The notes beneath the pieces are model-generated. The model was not told the origin of the DNA. It ran no database searches and worked only from the letters and a program-made list of their open reading frames with translations. Positions 51,034-62,400 of a stretch of 64,000 nucleotides of DNA are shown piece by piece. The stretch lies in NCBI GenBank assembly GCA_002633005.1, contig NMRA01000404.1, forward strand, positions 85,394 to 149,393. Reading direction: 5' to 3'. This stretch comes from Phoronis australis. Lineage: Eukaryota; Phoronida; Phoronidae. Numbering within the stretch: position 1 is the first letter of the stretch; each line of letters opens with the position of its first letter. A program made the translations under genes and the position numbers.

Positions 51034-51311
51034 ATGGCCTGGCAAGGAGTCAACAGTGACGTTATCGTCGTGGCTCTGGCGTTGTGGCGATCACTGAAGC
51101 TAAAAATGAATGCCAAGTGAACCCGGAGGGTCTTTGCATTGTACAGGGTAGACCAGTACCAAGAGACCAGACGGTTTTAATCCGAAAGGCCATAGAAAAG
51201 AGGACTAGTATTTTAGCAAGAAATGGCTCTCGCTCCCAACAAGGATACAGATTTACTTCCCGGCCACTTCGCCATCTCCTTGGAGGCTTCTACTTCCACG
51301 AAATCAGTTAG
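51034..51311 (+). other. unassigned short open frames in CpG-rich DNA
   Basis: Two overlapping frames: ATG at 51034 with 28 codons, and an 80-odd-codon frame with no ATG at its start that ends at 51311. The second has a balanced composition that could be an exon, but no family is recognised and no confident splice sites frame it. Confidence 0.2.
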
Positions 51312-51588
51312 GACGATATTACGCGGAAAAATGTGATAAAAATTAGCGGTGGGTTTCAGTTAGTATCCGTTGTCAAATATGGCTTTAGTAACTCTTTGAA
51401 CCGTCATTGATCGACAGTTGGCCTGCAGACAAGCACGTGGTCTTCTAACCGTAGATTAATTCTCTGTGTTTAATCTATGGTTTAACTATCGACTACACTG
51501 AGATCTCTAGCCTCGGTTTAGAAATCGGTGTCGTCTAGAGTTTAAACCAAATAGTTGGTTTCTGTCATGGAGGGGGTGCCAAACACAA

Positions 51589-52751
51589 AAAGTTTCTGCT
51601 GGGGAAGGGCTTTTTTGCAATAAACAAAGTGTTATAACCACTGTGACAAGTGAAAATTCATAGTGAACTAACAAAATTGGCCGTGTCATGAAAGACATAC
51701 CAGTTGGTTGGTCTCGGTGTTTTAGTATACGCATTGGTTGAAGCGGGAGGATGAAATTGTGCGCCATGTTGCCCCACTAAGCGATTAGAAAGCTAATGAA
51801 TATTTGGACACCGGCAAGGGGACAAATTGTAAGGCTCTCACATTCTTGTCCAGCCCCTACTCTCCAAATAAAACATGCCTGCGTCACTACTGAATCCTCT
51901 ATTACTGTATACTAAGTAAGATGAGATGGGTAACGATTTTCAGGCTTTGATAAAAAACTTTGACACCTTGATATTTGAGCTAGAATAGTCACGATTTTCC
52001 TTTGTCGACCGCCATAATTTCCATCGAACAGTTTGCCTCCCAGTTGTCGCGATTTTTCACCATCCCCCATTCGAAGACCACTGCTTCAGAGGGACCCCTG
52101 TGGTTTCTATGGGGCGTTGTGACCTATGTTAGCGCTCTGGGTATATTTTGTCGCCTGCCGGAGACAATATGNAAAGTTTCTGCTGGGGAAGGGCTTTTTT
52201 GCAATAAACAAAGTGTTATAACCACTGTGACAAGTGAAAATTCATAGTGAACTAACAAAATTGGCCGTGTCATGAAAGACACACCAGTTGGTGGGTCTCG
52301 GTGTTTTGGTATACGCATTCGGGCTGAAGCGTGAGGATGAAATTGTGCGCCATGTTGCCCCACTAAGCGATTAGAAAGCTAATGAATATTTGGACACCGG
52401 CAAGGGGACAAATTGTAAGGCTCTCACATTCTTGTCCAGCCCCTACTCTCCAAATAAAACTTGCCTGCGTCACTACTGAATCCTCTATTACTGTATACTA
52501 AGTAAGATGGGTAACGATTTTCAGGCTTTGATAAAAAACTTTGACACCTTGATATTTGAGCTAGAATAGTCACGATTTTCCTTTGTCGACCGCCATAATT
52601 TCCACCGAACAGTTTGCCTCCCAGTTGTCGCGATTTTTCACCATCCCCCATTCGAAGACCACTGCTTCAGAGGGACCCCTGTGGTTTCTATGGGGCGTTG
52701 TGACCTATGTTAGCGCTCTGGGTATATTTTGTCGCCTGCCGGAGACAATAT
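51589..52751. repeat. direct duplication abutting the N at 52172
   Basis: 51589-52171 and 52173-52751 are nearly identical. The first ends and the second begins at the N, as in the other two cases. Confidence 0.9.
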
Positions 52752-53177
52752 GTGTGTAGTGTGACAATATATGTCACACGTACCAAGGGGTCTCTAACTA
52801 ACCTGTAATTTATTTTATTTAATCTAGAAGTAAACGTACTGGTGTTTGCTTCAGTGGTAGGCCTACATGTGGATATGGTAGTTTCGCACAATACAGAAAA
52901 TTGTAAAGGTGATACGCAAAACAACAATTTGCGATGTTGGACTTGCTAAAATCATTGATGACGTAAGTTCATGTCACGTGTTTGTGCCTCACTTCAAACA
53001 TTATTTCCGACAATTGGAGCTCTTTCCTTCTCGCTGTATTTCACAGAATTAACAGGAATGTAACGACCAATCTTTATCTCAGATTTGGTATGTGACGTCA
53101 CGGGAAATCTTAACTCTAATTGCACCCCGCCCATGATGATTAAATATGAAAGCTCATTATAAAACCACTGTTATCAT

Positions 53178-54434
53178 ATGTTGATCATGCGCAGACAAAA
53201 CTTTACACACCTGGATGATCAGACGTATTTATCTAAAACGAGAAGTGAGGCCATTAAACGTTTAAGAGACTACAAGAGAAAAACGGGAGGGGCAGAATCG
53301 GATGCCACCGAGACAGCCGTGAAAGACATGAAATACTTGTTGACACGTACAAAGACATTTGCAAGTAAACACAGTGACATTTTTGATGCCATGCAAAAGT
53401 CTCAAAACAGAAAAACGAGGATTCCGTCGTTGTCCTTGTCTGATTTTGTAACTGACAGAACACACCATGGGGTCAAAGCAATTTTTCCACGCAGGCGATG
53501 GACGAAAGAGACAGTATCCGAGAAGTTGGCGGGATCAAATCACAAAATTGACCTGAAAAATAACATATTTAGAGGCAAAAACCAGGCGAGGTCATTTAGG
53601 GAGTGTATATTGCACGCCATTACACCCAAAAGTTACCCACCTCCGAAGCTAGTTAATAGGAGACTAAAAGAGACAGAGAAAATGATGTCCTGGACCCCTG
53701 TGGTTCCACATTATGAAAGAATTGTGTTGGTCATGGAGGGTATGAAACCAGTCGTTCTTAGCAAAGGTATCTTTAGTAGGGTTTACCTTGTAGAAGATGC
53801 CGTTGAGGGTACTCGATATGCCCTGAAGGTCACTGTAGCAGACGACACGACAGATACAAGTCAAGTGCTAGCAGAAGGCCTGAACATCATGGCAGCAAAC
53901 AAGAAAACACTGGGCCCTGAATTTCAAGGTTTTTTCCCAATAGATCCAAGGGAAGTTGTATATTTAAAGTGGGGCTTACTGACGGAGTTCGTCCAAGGTA
54001 AGTCCTTGGAAGTCGTGCTCAAAGACCAAGACTCTGGTCTTGGTGTTAACCTTTGGACTAAAATAATGCACGAAATTGTTCGACAGGTTGCCCTTCTAAA
54101 CCTTGGAGGCTCGTCATTGTGTTGTGTTACTGCATCTAACATCATTGTGGATACTGGGTCCGGAACTGCCACCTTCGTCAACTTCACCAAAATGGCGCCG
54201 CTGAAGAAACAGAGAGGAATTTCTGTGTCCCCAAAAGATGCCGAAATGGTGTACCAACTTATGTCCCGAATAAATGAAGCAGTCTACGTCAATCTGTTCC
54301 AGAAGGCTATAAGCCTATTTCACGGTAAACTCTTTACATGGGACGGGGTTTTGGATGCCCTGAAGACAGAGCACTTCGACTCAATACTCAGACCAAGAAC
54401 ATGTCATATGAACAGAGAACGTGCTTCCCAATAA
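53178..54434 (+). CDS. intronless protein-kinase-like protein, probable pseudokinase
   Basis: A single 418-codon frame, the longest uninterrupted coding stretch here, from ATG to TAA. Residues 1-180 are basic and match no domain I know. From about 190 it reads as a kinase fold: a glycine-poor loop GIFSRVYLVED (197-207), the strand-3 lysine in YALKV (K217), a possible helix-C Glu in LAEGLN (E233), a hinge-like LLTEFVQG, and SNIIVD (320-325) matching the end of a catalytic loop. The HRD motif is absent (LCCVTAS stands in its place) and DFG is replaced by VNF (334-336), so catalysis is unlikely. A second in-frame ATG lies at codon 4. An AATAAA at 54648-54653 could end the message. It may be a retrogene-derived family member or a signalling scaffold; the function is unknown. 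Confidence 0.75.
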   Translation: MLIMRRQNFTHLDDQTYLSKTRSEAIKRLRDYKRKTGGAESDATETAVKDMKYLLTRTKTFASKHSDIFDAMQKSQNRKTRIPSLSLSDFVTDRTHHGVKAIFPRRRWTKETVSEKLAGSNHKIDLKNNIFRGKNQARSFRECILHAITPKSYPPPKLVNRRLKETEKMMSWTPVVPHYERIVLVMEGMKPVVLSKGIFSRVYLVEDAVEGTRYALKVTVADDTTDTSQVLAEGLNIMAANKKTLGPEFQGFFPIDPREVVYLKWGLLTEFVQGKSLEVVLKDQDSGLGVNLWTKIMHEIVRQVALLNLGGSSLCCVTASNIIVDTGSGTATFVNFTKMAPLKKQRGISVSPKDAEMVYQLMSRINEAVYVNLFQKAISLFHGKLFTWDGVLDALKTEHFDSILRPRTCHMNRERASQ

Positions 54435-54439
54435 GGTGG

Positions 54440-54830
54440 TGACCATGTGTTGTCCTGTTTTTCAACATACCAAAACAAAACAGCGGCACAAAGCGTGCCA
54501 ACAAAATACAACGGTATCTCATATGATAAAAGGTTTGAACATGAAAGGTTGCTGCAATACAACGGCATCTCCCGTGAAGTAGTACAGTGTTAAGCATGTC
54601 ACGCTTCTTCTCAACGTGCCAACAAAATACAACGGCATCTCATGTGAAATAAAAATATTGAACATGTCAGCCTGATTCTCAACAAACCAAGAAAACACAA
54701 GGTCATCTGTTACGACATGAAAGTGCTGAACATGTCATCTCACTTTTCAAAGTAGGCCTACCAACATAACACAGGGGCATCTCATGTAAATGGAAAGTGT
54801 TGAATATGCCCTAATACTGCATCCCAACAT
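54440..54830. repeat. degenerate tandem repeat of about 65 bp after the pseudokinase
   Basis: About five units sharing ACAACGGCATCTC and GTGTTGAACATG phrases; it overlaps the probable 3' UTR of the pseudokinase gene. Confidence 0.6.
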
Positions 54831-54901
54831 ACCAACACTCATACCCCAATATCAACCTCGAATGGCCAATACAACCGTGTAATAACCCATTTAGATATCT
54901 C

Positions 54902-54985
54902 ACGGTCGGGAATCGACGCCGGTTTCGAACCCTGTCCGCAAGACTTTCGAGTCGTCGACTTTATAACTGCTCCACTCAGCGGCTG
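54902..54985 (-). mobile_element. tRNA-Ser-like sequence, probable SINE head
   Basis: On the minus strand: CTGAGTGGAGCAGTTATAAAG (A-box region), a GACTCGAAAGTC anticodon-arm-like hairpin as in tRNA-Ser(CGA), and GGGTTCGAAACC as B box. The acceptor stem does not close and the long variable arm of tRNA-Ser is missing, so I read it as tRNA-derived, not a working tRNA. Confidence 0.45.
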
Positions 54986-55501
54986 ACGTCATCGAACGTG
55001 AAAACAGAATACTTTAATGAGCACGCGCAACAATCGCATGTTCAACAAAGGGCATTTTACCGACATTTATACACTATGAAAAATAAGACGCATAATTTCC
55101 ATAAAAACGATATTTTGATTCAGTGAAATTTATCTCTCATTTTCTCCCACTTGTAAATCATCGATCTCCAATTTGAATGCGGGTATCGTGTCGTCGGAAT
55201 CCTTTGACTTGAGCATTATACTCAGTTACTAGTGGTAACCTACTTTAGCAGACGATATTTTCTCGGTCGAAGCTTAGCGTAATAAAATGTGTAGTAAGCT
55301 ATAATAGTTGCTTAACCTTAATTTATAGATTCACGTTCTCTCCATTTTGATCCAATTGGTTTTGAGTAAAAGCGTTATTTGACAAAAATAGATCGGCTTT
55401 TCTAAAAGGCCTCCACCTCCGACCCCGGGCCTCTGACATAGAAAGTAGTTACAAAGCCGAGACGAGTCTAGAAAGGTAGATCAATTCATTGCAATGTTTC
55501 T

Positions 55502-55658
55502 CAGTGACGGATTTAGAGGGGGCCAAGGGGGCCGTGGCCCTCCCTAAAATTCTCCCAGATTACATTTGGCGCTTCGAGGGTGCGATTGTCTAACGGGCAA
55601 AATCCTGGCTAATACTCTGTCCTGGCCCCCCTAACTCAAAACCCTGGATCCGCCCCTG
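55502..55658. mobile_element. small GGATCC-ended TIR element, copy 4
   Basis: Ends CAGTGACGGATTTAGAGG and CCTGGATCCGCCCCTG, flanked by TTTCT on both sides, a perfect 5-bp duplication. Confidence 0.65.
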
Positions 55659-55689
55659 TTTCTAGTTCAGTTTGTGGTATAAATAGATT

Positions 55690-55831
55690 ATTACGTGTTC
55701 TCAGTCGTTATCCCCCGTATTCTAGAGCCCGAGTGGATGTTGGAGACTTATCTGACGCCCCGAGGGTGATAATTCTCCAACATCCACGAGGGCTCTAGAT
55801 AAGGGGGATAACGACTGAGAGCACGTAATAA
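55690..55831. repeat. palindromic MITE-like element, about 140 bp
   Basis: Arms TTATTACGTG and GTCGTTATCCCCC are mirrored as GGGGGATAACGAC and CACGTAATAA, with GGATGTTGGAG / CTCCAACATCC nearer the loop. Confidence 0.8.
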
Positions 55832-56359
55832 TCTATATATATACAACGGCATCTCGCATGAAAATTAAAGTTGTTTTATTTAATTTATGTGTTCTTTTTT
55901 ATCATGCATCAATCCATTACAAAAAATGTCGCTTTCTTCATACTTGAGCCTAAAACAAGAAATTACGTAATACTCTAAATAATTCTAAAAAGCTGATATC
56001 CAAATTCTATTGGACATAATTGGAACACGTTTGTACTCAAATCGTTTCAATTTTGGAGGGGTTGGCACGCCTCATAAACTTAACATTCAGACTCTCGATT
56101 CAACTTGCCAATAGCCTCATCGGTCTATTTGCGAATGAAATCAGTTTCTCTTATAGCATGGACAGGGTAGAGGCATATCTCGTGTGATTTGATATTCTTG
56201 GTTCATAATTTGCCTTTTTGGTGTAGAGTGCCTAAAGAAGAAACTAAATACATTCTGATTTTTGAAGGTGAGCGAGATTCAAAAATACTTTCATGTGTTG
56301 AATAATTTACATACACACGGAAACAAAATAATTAAATACTAGCACGAACGTAAACTAAA

Positions 56360-56462
56360 CTAAACTCGATAATTTATATTCAAAGCGTGCTCCCCGCAGT
56401 TCGGTCGAGCGCTAATGCAGTAGATCGCTTGAGCTTTCACAAACTCCTCCAATGTCACAGTA
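56360..56462 (-). CDS. PHF24-like terminal coding exon
   Basis: A TTTTTTTAG acceptor in phase 2, then TVTLEEFVKAQAIYCISARP and a short tail to TAG. It matches the conserved C-terminal block of PHF24 (the F-x-x-x-x-x-YI-x-ARPN pattern). The gene's 3' UTR would run to about 55875. Confidence 0.7.
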
Positions 56463-59400
56463 CTAAAAAAAACAAAAAAGAATTTGAAGTAATCAAGCAT
56501 TTGAATCACACACAGATAAAAGCGTTATACGCGTCTAAACCAGTCAAATTCAAAAACTTCTAAAGAATAATTAAGTTCAGTCCCCTTGATTGTAAATCTA
56601 GGTACACATGAGCTGATACACACGACTTACCCGAGGACGAGGTCTCCTCCGTCTTCTATTAGAAGTTTTGCTCGGTTTTCTGCCATGCGAAAGCGCATGT
56701 CAAAGGTTTCGGATGCACGCTTTTCCCTAAAATTTTAGGTATGACACACAGGTTCAATCAGCATTAAGATTAATCAAATATAGATCACTCGCTACCCTCG
56801 CCCTCCACCCTCACCCACTATTCTCACCCACGACCCTCACTCATTTCCCTCACGCCCTCCACCCTCACGGCCCACTACCCTAAGTCACCGCCCTCATCCC
56901 GCACTGCCCTCATCCACTGCCTCCACCAACCACTCTCACCTACCACTCCTCACTCACTGCCCTAACACACTGCCCTCATCCAACACCATCTACCGCCCTC
57001 ACTCACCACCCTCACTCACTGCCCTCTCCCACTGCAGTCTCCCACTGCCCTCGCCCACCNCCTCACCCACCACCCTCACCTACCACCCTCACCTACCACT
57101 CTCTCCCACTGCCCTCCTCACCCACCACCCTCACCCACAGCCCTCACCTAACGCCTTCACCCACCGCCCTTACCCACCACCCTCGCCCACTACTTTCACC
57201 GTCCGTTAGGCCTACAGCTAGGCTACTACTTTCCATTCTTTATTGTGTCACGTGACATCGAGGCCGGCTTCCCTCCTCGCTGGTTCCCTACGTGCCTTAC
57301 TGACCACCTAGCGGCACACAGGGAGTCAGCGAGCGTGCTGGCTAGGCCCGTGGGGAACCAGCGAGGCTTCCCTCCCCAAATTACGATGAGAAAAGCAGAA
57401 ATGCTACGTCAGAAAACGAATTGGTAATTCAGTAATCGAACGTCTAAATAGTAAGAAGTTAAAAGCGTTCTAAGTGCCTGGAATGGTCAAATTAAAATAT
57501 TTCGAAATAATTTTTGAAGTTCAAATTATTCAGCGCTCTTAGGCTAACTGTAAAATTCCTGATTCACGCTACTTACCCAAGGATGGCATCTCCTCCGTTT
57601 TCTATAAGGAATTTTGACCGCTTGTCTGCCATGCGGACGCGCGCGTCAACGTTTTCGGATGCTCGCCTTTCCCTGAAATTTTAGACATGCCGAACGCGAA
57701 ATAGAATTAAGTGTTCAACCAATTTTAGGATTAATTAACAGTAGATCATTCATTATACTCTTCCACACTATGACGTATTGAATTCACGGTTAAGATATGC
57801 AGTGTTATAAAGGAAAGTTTAATGGCGCTGAAAATAATGTCACTTGTCAAAACAAGGTAAATGGTGGCTTTAAGCATATTAAATGTTATTCTTCTTGTTG
57901 TGCTCAGTGGGCTTCAGTCCCAAATCACGATACTTAGAATTTCTACTTCTATACAGATTATTGCTACACATTTAAACTATTTTGACTTGTTTGGTGTCAT
58001 TTCACCCGATCTGTCCTTCATTCTATCTTGTTAACGTTTTGTGTCTCGTCCAACTATTTTGGCCTCATGCATTTCTATGCTTTTGTACAAGAATCACAAG
58101 TCCTAATATCAATGTTATTGTATACGCCTATGGTGATATCACCTAAAATCCTAATTTCTGGTTGTATTGTACCAACAAAGAGCAATGTTAGAACTCCTAC
58201 AAAATGACCATTACAATACATCAATTTGTTCCCTTGCCACCACCAAAAGGTGTCGCAACAGAGGTGGCTCGATGATTCTTACCAACCTCGTGACATCTTT
58301 GAAGAATTTCCCCAATCAACCTTGGTTGGAAAAGACCATGTGAGTAGGATTTCAAGCGGATGAAACTTTTCCAAAGTAGCTGTGATAGTGATTACGTAAC
58401 ACCCAGGTACAATACTTTCTGGTATTTTCTCTGCGTAACTCCAGTTATTGTGCAGTATGATTTTCGTAATAAACATTTAATAATTAAACAATACAACAAT
58501 TAAGATGTACGTATGTGACACCTGCCACACAATAACTACGATTGGCGAACAAAGAGTTTGAAACGCATCTTGGAACAGTTAACGTACCACTAAGACAATT
58601 AGGGATACGACGCGCGCGAATGCGCGTGCACACAGACACAGACACACACACACAAAACATATAAAACGCCATAGAAGACAATCACCTGGACACCACAGAG
58701 ACGTTACAGACGAATAACACCTCGTACCATTTCATGAAAGCTCGTCGAGCTTCGGTGGCAGTAATACATCCGTCACCGTCTTCGTCATAGCAGGCGAACA
58801 TTCGTTGACAACTGTCTATTTCTTTTCCTTCGAGCATGTCAACTAGGTCTGCCTACACAGAAGTGATTTTATAGGTTACTTGCCGTTATGACATTGGGTC
58901 TCAAATTGTTCTATAGTCAAGTTTGAGGCAATTTTATGGCTTCAAAAGAACTAACAGTTCGATGTTACACGAGACCACAGAACACCAGTGCTGTAGTGGG
59001 GCATAGGCGCAGCCAACTACCTTTTGGCATTTGAAGGTAGCGCCTACGCACCGTAACTTACATTCAGTGCTCAAGGTGGTACGGTGGGCTTTGGGCACCT
59101 ACTTACCTCTTATTTTACCACTACAGCACTGCACATCACCTCAGTATTACTCTGCTTGCCGTGATGGTCAGGTGACGAGCATGGACCAACTGACTGACCA
59201 GCCATTAGGGCATTAGGAAACCCAGAAATCACTCGTCTCAGCTAGTTAGTGAAGGACGAGGTGAGATCATGTTTCCCTCTTCTTGGACGGAACGCTGGTT
59301 TATAGCATAGTTATATGGAAGTTACGTTGACGGTGGAACGTCTGTCTGCGCCGACTAACGGGAGCAGGTGAATTCCCTACTTAGCTGAATTATAATCATG

Positions 59401-62400
59401 GGTGGCGTTGTGTGCACACCCAAGGAAGGCGCCATTATGAGCCATTATAGCTGGGACTGAGTAAATCCGAAAAGTATTGTTCAACTGTTCTAGAGTGCCT
59501 GATCTTTGCAGTGCTCGCGTTCGAAACAGCAGACCGAAGTCCTGTCACTTCGTGTCTATAGATCGTATAGTTCATTGCTTACTTGAACGAGAAGCTCCAC
59601 CGTTATCTTGATTTGTTTCAGTTTTAGATAAGGTTTTGATTTGGACTTGATCAGTAATTGAACAAAAGCCATTGCAGTACCATCATTGGAAACCATTATT
59701 AGAATGTTTTAGTCCTGAGCCATTTATTCTGCTTTATATGTTACATGTTAAAGTCCCGACTAAACTGTGTAAATGTGCAGCACTTACGCGAAACCCGTCA
59801 GGTTAGTCAACTCACGTGACTTCACACTAAATAAGTAAGTGTATGAATCTGACTTACGATCAGCTTGCACGAAGCTGACTGCGCGCTGGAGACTAGAACG
59901 AGGTTGGTATTGGGTCAATCGAAGCCTGTTGGAGACCCCATCTACTACCGAGCCAAACCTCTTGCTGAGACAGCGTTCAGAATGAATTTGACGCAGTCAA
60001 CTTGGTGTAGTTTGAAGTGGGCTATTTCGGATTGACTCATGTAGCAATTATTATGCAAACGACCACGTCAGATTAGAACGAGGCTTTGTGGCATTTCTAT
60101 ACATGCTTAAGTAACCTAACTAATTACTAACTCACTTGACGTCAGACTGACCTTTGGCCTCCTTGACAAAACTCTCACGCTTTCTGAGTTCAGAAACTCC
60201 CACCAGTCTACTACCCCGTTGCCGTCAGCATCCATGACATGGAACCGCACCCTCTCTGTGTTAATTTCGTCTGCCGTAAGATTAGCCTCTGACCCACTGG
60301 CTCGATACCGGATGTACTCGTCCCAGTTTACCCCAGAATCTATGATCAACAATAAGCAATAACCAGGGTGTCAGTTGTTTTAGTTACAGAAACAGAACTG
60401 ATGTTAAGCATTGGCTATTATTAAAATGCCTAAATGACGTCATTCTGAAGTGCCGAATGAGGATAAATGACGAGTAAATTCAACCTCATATGCTTGTGCC
60501 TAGATGCATTTCGACATGAAACAAAGAAAAAACCACCAACATAATATACAGTACGGGAGAGAGGGGGAAGGGGGAGAGAGATAGGAGAAACTGATATCAT
60601 ATATCTCCGTATTTCTTAAATGATGTATATAGTACAATCTGATTTGGTTACCAACCAAGATATAAACCATAGCGGCTGGTTTCCAGATATGATTATTACT
60701 GAAATATACGCGATGACTTCACAGGAAAATTGTATTTATTTAGAATACGGACACTCAATTCCAAACGGAAAGAATTGGAGATGGCCAACGACGACACAAA
60801 GCGCATTCTGAAAAATTGCAGTGGTTCAAAAGATATGGCAAATGATAATACAATCTGTTTTGAGTTGATTTTTTTAACCCAGATCTAATGCCTCTTGGCG
60901 CTTTCTGGGTTATGTATATTCATTGTATTTTGAAGATTTCGTAATAAACATTAATATTTTTTTCGTTGGAGGTATAGTATGATGGTCGATAGTTTGTATT
61001 ATTAGTAATGCAACTGGGAAATAGTTATGGCGTTGTTCCACGTATGTTTTCTTGCAGTGGCCGATATTCAAAACTGTGAAAGTATCTAGGAAGCATTTTG
61101 TTCTTTATTTATACATTTGTAGAAGAACTTAAGGCAAGATAATGAAAATATATCCTTAAAAAGTAATATTTGCAGAGTTTTTCAAATTGGGCGAGTGTGG
61201 TTAAGGAATGGAGATTTGTACATTTGGACATTTTGTACAGCTTTTTTGTAACATTTTTGATCTTGTGAGTTATTATTAATTCTATTCTGCCTAAAGTGAA
61301 ATAGCATGCGTTTCGTTTTCGAGACTTTTTAAGAGAGCTTATTTGCTGAAAGCCATAAATAAATAGTTTGAAATAGATTGTTAATAGAATCAGTCTGCGT
61401 TCTTGGTATTCTTTGTCGATGAGTTCAGAACTATAGGATTGAGTAGACAAGTGCTATCGGCATACATGAGGACATTCATTGAGGTAACAGAGTGTAGATA
61501 ATTAATGTAGATTATGAATAACATTGGGCCTAATATTGCGCCTTGGGGAACCCCAATAGAAATGTTTGATAATGACGATGAATTGTTATTGTATGCGACA
61601 TATTATGACCTGTTGTGTAGATAACTAGAAAACCAGTTTAGTTCTGTGTTGAGGATACTATATTTTGTAAATTTGTGTTGTAATGTCAGGGTCTATTGTG
61701 TCAAATGCCTTTGAAAGGTCCACGAATATTGCTATTGAGGTGAAGTTACTATCAAGATATTCATAAATTCTGTTGATAAGCATGATTGGTCCGAAACCCA
61801 TACTGAGAGGTGTATAAGAAATCATGTTATATAAATTTGCTGGCAAAAAGTTTGGAGATAGATGGAAGGACTGATATAGGACGATAGTTGTTTAGAATAT
61901 TGGGATCAAGATCATTTTCTTAAAACATTGAACTAACTTTTGCTACTTTTAATTTGACTGGAAAAATACCAGAGTTCAAAGATTGATTTATAATAAAGGT
62001 CAACGGTTTTAATAGTGTCCGTGAATGCTGCTTTAAAAAACAGGAGGAATAGCCATGTGTGCACATCAGTGAAGCTTAGGCGCATGCGCCTTAATGCCAA
62101 ACACTTGGGTAAGTGTTATTTGGGATCAAGGCTTGTGGGTACATAAACGCACATAAAATGTAACAAATCACATTTGACCGTTATCACGAGAAAATAAAGT
62201 CACTGCAGCTAGCTATGAATGTCATTTTTACATATGTACTTCGCACGGAGTGCAACCAAGAAAAGTGAAATGTGCAGCTGAAAATGCCCTTAATATTAAT
62301 CTATATCCTGTGTTACGAAGGGGAGTTCGTGGCTTCACGCGTACTTGAGTAATTTATAGCCACCAGGTGTCCTCACGTACCTTGATTTATGTCCACCCTC

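Noticed and set aside
52002-52363. Frames spanning the N at 52172
   Set aside because: They cross an assembly placeholder between duplicates, so the peptide is artificial.
53254-54190. Antisense frames over the pseudokinase
   Set aside because: Shadows of the intact 418-codon sense frame.
58283-58379. Possible extra PHF24-like exon (minus) with a strong GTAAGA donor
   Set aside because: It fits phase 1 to 2 only if EF-hand 2 uses a different donor, and its sequence has no counterpart in PHF24; the simpler chain closes without it.
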